A stretch of DNA of 64,000 nt from Hyposmocoma kahamanoa (lineage: Eukaryota; Arthropoda; Insecta; Lepidoptera; Cosmopterigidae): positions 10,407,129 through 10,471,128 of the forward strand of contig NW_020654422.1 in the NCBI RefSeq assembly GCF_003589595.1. The letters run 5' to 3'. Below are positions 61,225-64,000 of this stretch, piece by piece. Each line of letters begins with the position of its first letter. The first letter of the stretch is position 1. Below the pieces are notes generated by a model. That model worked only from the letters and a program-made list of their open reading frames with translations. It was not told where the DNA came from and searched no databases. The position numbers were made by a program, and so were the translations under genes.

Positions 61225-64000
61225 TTAGTCGATATTTGCGTAATTTGGCACTAGGCCCTTCTCAATGAGCAATCGACAGGCCGGCAATTCCTGGAGTGGT
61301 AGCAAGTCTTGACCTATAGCGATCAAACGAGTCTCAGGCCCCGGCAAGTGGCCATGCCATACATAATAGTAGAACAGTTGCTGCATAGCTGCCATGAATC
61401 TTCGTTGTTCCGGCATTTCGGAATCAAAAGTTCCTAGAATAGCTTCAACGTCGGCATTTATATCTGCAATCCCTGAGCCATTCAATCCTCCACCTGCGCC
61501 TGAGCCGAGAACCACGTACAACGGAGCGCCCAAAACCGTCTGCGTAAGATTTACCAAAGGGCACAACGTACGAATAGCCCCAATAAGCTCCACTAACCCT
61601 TCATAAGTTTTGTTGAAATGAGTAAACACGGAAGCTCCTAATCTTTCTCCAACAACACTGTCGTTAATTACTCTCTCCACGATTTCCGAAGTCCAGTTCA
61701 AATATTTCTTTTTCAGGAGCTCGGTATGACCTGAATGCTGGGTTGTTCCCAAAACCATGGGCTTAAATGCTTTCTCTTTACCAGTTTCTTTAGCTTTCTT
61801 TTGCTCAGCCCAGCTATCATTAGCAAATACTCTTAATAGATCTCCATCTAAAACTAACCAAGACCGAAGAGTGCTGGATTGACTACTGTCTTTAAGGGGC
61901 AGACTGTCGAAATAACGCGTCATCCAGAAATCAGGTGTAGTAGATAGAATTTCGGTCGCAGAAATACGTCGCAGACAATCTACATTAGAGCATTTGCTTA
62001 ATTGTTTGAAGGGTTCATTGTCCTTTTGAGCTTGATCAAGAGGTTTAGTGGGATATATTACAGATGAAGAAGAAAGCCATACCCTGGAAAATAGCTTTTG
62101 TGCGCTCTTGACTGTAGTTAAAGCAGCTGTTAAAGTAGCGCCAGCCCTGTGTCCAAGTAATGTAATAGATTGTGAATCTCCACCAAAGTGCTTAATGTTA
62201 TGTTTTACCCACTGTAGAGCAACTATCAGATCACTAAGACCGTAGTTTCCAGAGGTAGGTGGGTATTTGGTGTTAGATAAAATATCGAGAGCTAAAAATC
62301 CGAATGATCCAAGTCTAAAGTTTGGTCGTACGAAAACTACTTCTTTGGTCCGGGCGTAAAGTGCGGAAGGCTGCGCTGGGCTGATGCCGCCAGATAATGA
62401 GTTTGCACCTATCAACACTACAACCGGTAATGGCGAGTCATATCTCACGTGAGGAGTCACAACATCCAGAGTGAGACAATCTTCTTCTCCTATAATAGTA
62501 TTATTTTCCAGGAACTGTAAGCAGAGTGGACCCCTTTGACTTACTTCAAGGGTTCCATTCCAACACATTGATATGTTATTCAAGGGTTGAGCATAAGTAA
62601 ACCTCTTTTCGCCTACTGGTGGTGCCGCATAGGGGATGCTGTAGAAGTTGTAGACACCGTCATTCAGCACTCTGAAGAACAAAAAATATACTTATGTAAC
62701 AACATACGTAATTGAAAGTGTGAATTTTGTGATTGCAAACCGCCGCACACATCCTACTGCAATGCTCCGACATGCCAACAACAACAGGGCGAAATACGTT
62801 GGGAGTGCCGAGGTCGCTCTCCGAAGTCTGTGAAAAACCGAGGAGGATGCCGAGATTTTTGGAGGAGCTTGGGTGGCACGAGTAGGATCCTGCACCCACC
62901 AAACGCAAAATAGGCGTCTGGACGTGAGTTGCGGACAACAGCCCGTTACACCATATCCTATCATTGTCATTGTAAGCAATTGTTGGTTAGGTAGATGTGC
63001 TGTGCATACTGCATACAAGACGAAGGCAAGCCAAAGGAGACTAGCATAGGAAATTAGCATAGATACAATAGTTTATGAATAGACGTAGTTTTTTTAACGC
63101 ACACGCACTCCCCCATCTGCACTCGCACATCCCCGCACTAAAGAATCGCTATATCGCGGGAGCTATGGACATACACATAGACAACTACAAAGTACACCCA
63201 AACTCAAGAGAGCAATAAATGTAGGCCATACAAATATTTGTCCCGGTCCGGGAATTGAACCCGGGACCTCCGCGTAGCAGTCCAGCATGGTAATCTTTCG
63301 GCCACGGAGGCAGTTCCGAAAGAGGGCGCAGAACAGGGGGAAGTGGTGACAATGTTTAATGAAGAAGGCCTTATAAACAACATACCCTTCAACAGGTCCA
63401 CAAGTGGTGATTGTGGTCATGTAGCGGCCAAGCCGCAGCGGGCGTTCAGCAGGCGGACCGGCACGCGCGCCAATTACGATACCAATTATGACCACCAGTA
63501 GCACTAACAGCACTAAACCGCAGACCACTATGTCATCTGTACAAAATTATGGAATTAACCTACTGTTAAACATGTATATACAATGTAATATATTTACATC
63601 TACATAGTTACGAATTTTAAGCTGTGAAAATAAAACAATTACCTATAATAAACTTCTTTTGGCGAATCCTTTCTTTCAGAGGTAACTTAGTTGCCACTTT
63701 GCCTTCTTCTGCATCCTAACACAAAAAAGACACATTAATCATGATTGTTACTACTTACCTGCAAGTTAGTAAGCAGGATCATAATATGTTATATGTCTAC
63801 TGTAGAAAGTATGTAGACAAAAATACAACAAATATTTGACAATTTTGCAACATATTACATAATATCATTGAAAAAATGTGGTTACTTACCCCTCCATCCA
63901 ATTTAACATTTTCCATACCATCAGTTGGTGTATCAAGTTTGTCTTCTAAGGTTTCCATGGAAGCAAGTGTGGCTTCTTGATCTTTGGCTGATTGTCTTTG
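61225..64000 (-). CDS. Nrt: Neurotactin, 3' part (5' end outside window)
   Basis: Exons 64000..63890 (partial), 63715..63643, 63536..63386 and 62671..61225 join with GT/AG sites and matching phase. The cytoplasmic part is acidic then basic (LPLKERIRQKKFIIG). A transmembrane helix follows (VCGLVLLVLLVVIIGIVIGA), with no signal peptide: type II topology. The ectodomain is cholinesterase-like: CGPVEG, GVYNFYSIPYAAPPVG, EEDCLTLDVVTP, NYGLSDLIVALQWVKHNI. The nucleophile elbow reads GHRAG in place of GESAG, so the catalytic Ser is Arg and the domain cannot hydrolyse esters. This is the known state of neurotactin, a neuronal adhesion protein that binds Amalgam. Several NxS/T sites lie in the ectodomain. 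The protein ends VPNYANID with TAG. Intron 3 carries a LINE tail and a SINE. Glutactin or neuroligin are less likely, because they have other topologies. Confidence 0.9.
62736..62955 (+). mobile_element. LINE 3' tail (family of 28230) in Nrt intron
   Basis: It matches 29093-29325: 'gcacacatcctactgcaatg', 'ttggagtgcc.aggtcgctc'-like text, 'ggtggcacgagtagga' and 'ctgcacccacca'. It encodes the degraded LEELGWHE end and is antisense to neurotactin. Confidence 0.8.
63090..63320 (-). mobile_element. tRNA-derived SINE in Nrt intron
   Basis: On the minus strand 'gcctccgtggccgaaagatt' begins a tRNA-like head, with box B GGTTCAATTCC inside a good T-arm (CCCGGGTTCAATTCCCGG). It is followed by a unique body ('acaaatatttgtatggcc') and an A-rich end near 63090. 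The 5' and 3' ends do not form an acceptor stem, so it is a SINE and not a tRNA gene. It ends about 65 bp from the exon 63386-63536. Confidence 0.75.

Noticed and set aside
63238..63315. Functional tRNA gene on the minus strand
   Set aside because: Box B and the T-arm are excellent, but the acceptor stem cannot pair and the body continues as a SINE with an A-rich end.

Overview
The window is AT-rich, intron-bearing animal DNA dominated by transposon remains. The repeat types (tRNA-headed SINEs, an abundant family carrying an 'aaaggaggaggttctcaatt' core, RTE-, Jockey- and I-like LINE debris, mariner copies) and the insect-type genes point to a lepidopteran (moth or butterfly) nuclear genome. 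This is inferred from sequence character; the species is not identifiable. A 10-base run of N at 50955-50964 marks an assembly gap.

Host genes, left to right. (1) The 3' end of a tetraspanin on the + strand (1-2258, three exons visible, 5' part outside). (2) A complete-looking mastermind (mam), the Notch transcriptional co-activator, on the - strand from 30015 down to 4432. Nine exons were assembled by splice sites and every junction keeps phase; the predicted protein is 709 residues, with the Notch/CSL-binding MamL-1 domain in exons 1-2 and a Gln/Met-rich, acidic C-terminal half. Its introns are long, up to 7.9 kb, and hold many repeats. (3) A complete six-exon gene on the + strand (52669-56371) for a 712-residue coiled-coil protein, tentatively HMMR-like. 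(4) The 3' part of neurotactin (Nrt) on the - strand (64000-61225): cytoplasmic tail, transmembrane helix and a cholinesterase-like adhesion domain whose catalytic serine is replaced.

From about 32.1 to 52.4 kb lies a transposon graveyard with clear nesting. A Jockey-like LINE (about 32800-38575) is interrupted by a complete but mutated hAT element (34483-37634) flanked by a perfect 8-bp target duplication. A second LINE (about 42840-46050) is interrupted by a 1.7-kb foldback element with ~650-bp inverted arms and a smaller inverted-repeat unit at its centre, and is cut off by a Tc1/mariner-IS630-type element (46049-48884) whose transposase gene has introns and carries a snap-back hairpin lesion. 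A long-TIR MITE (about 49028-49735), a mariner fragment and a nearly intact mariner (51146-52410) follow. A decayed RTE-like LINE occupies 57180-59765.

The host genes are functionally independent here. Mastermind acts in the nucleus with Notch and Su(H); neurotactin and the tetraspanin are membrane proteins. No operons, CRISPR arrays, rRNA or convincing functional tRNA genes were seen. The most unusual structures are the nested palindromes of the foldback element, the snap-back lesion, and a diverged local duplication at 38.7-40.5 kb whose first copy carries a promoter-like insertion.
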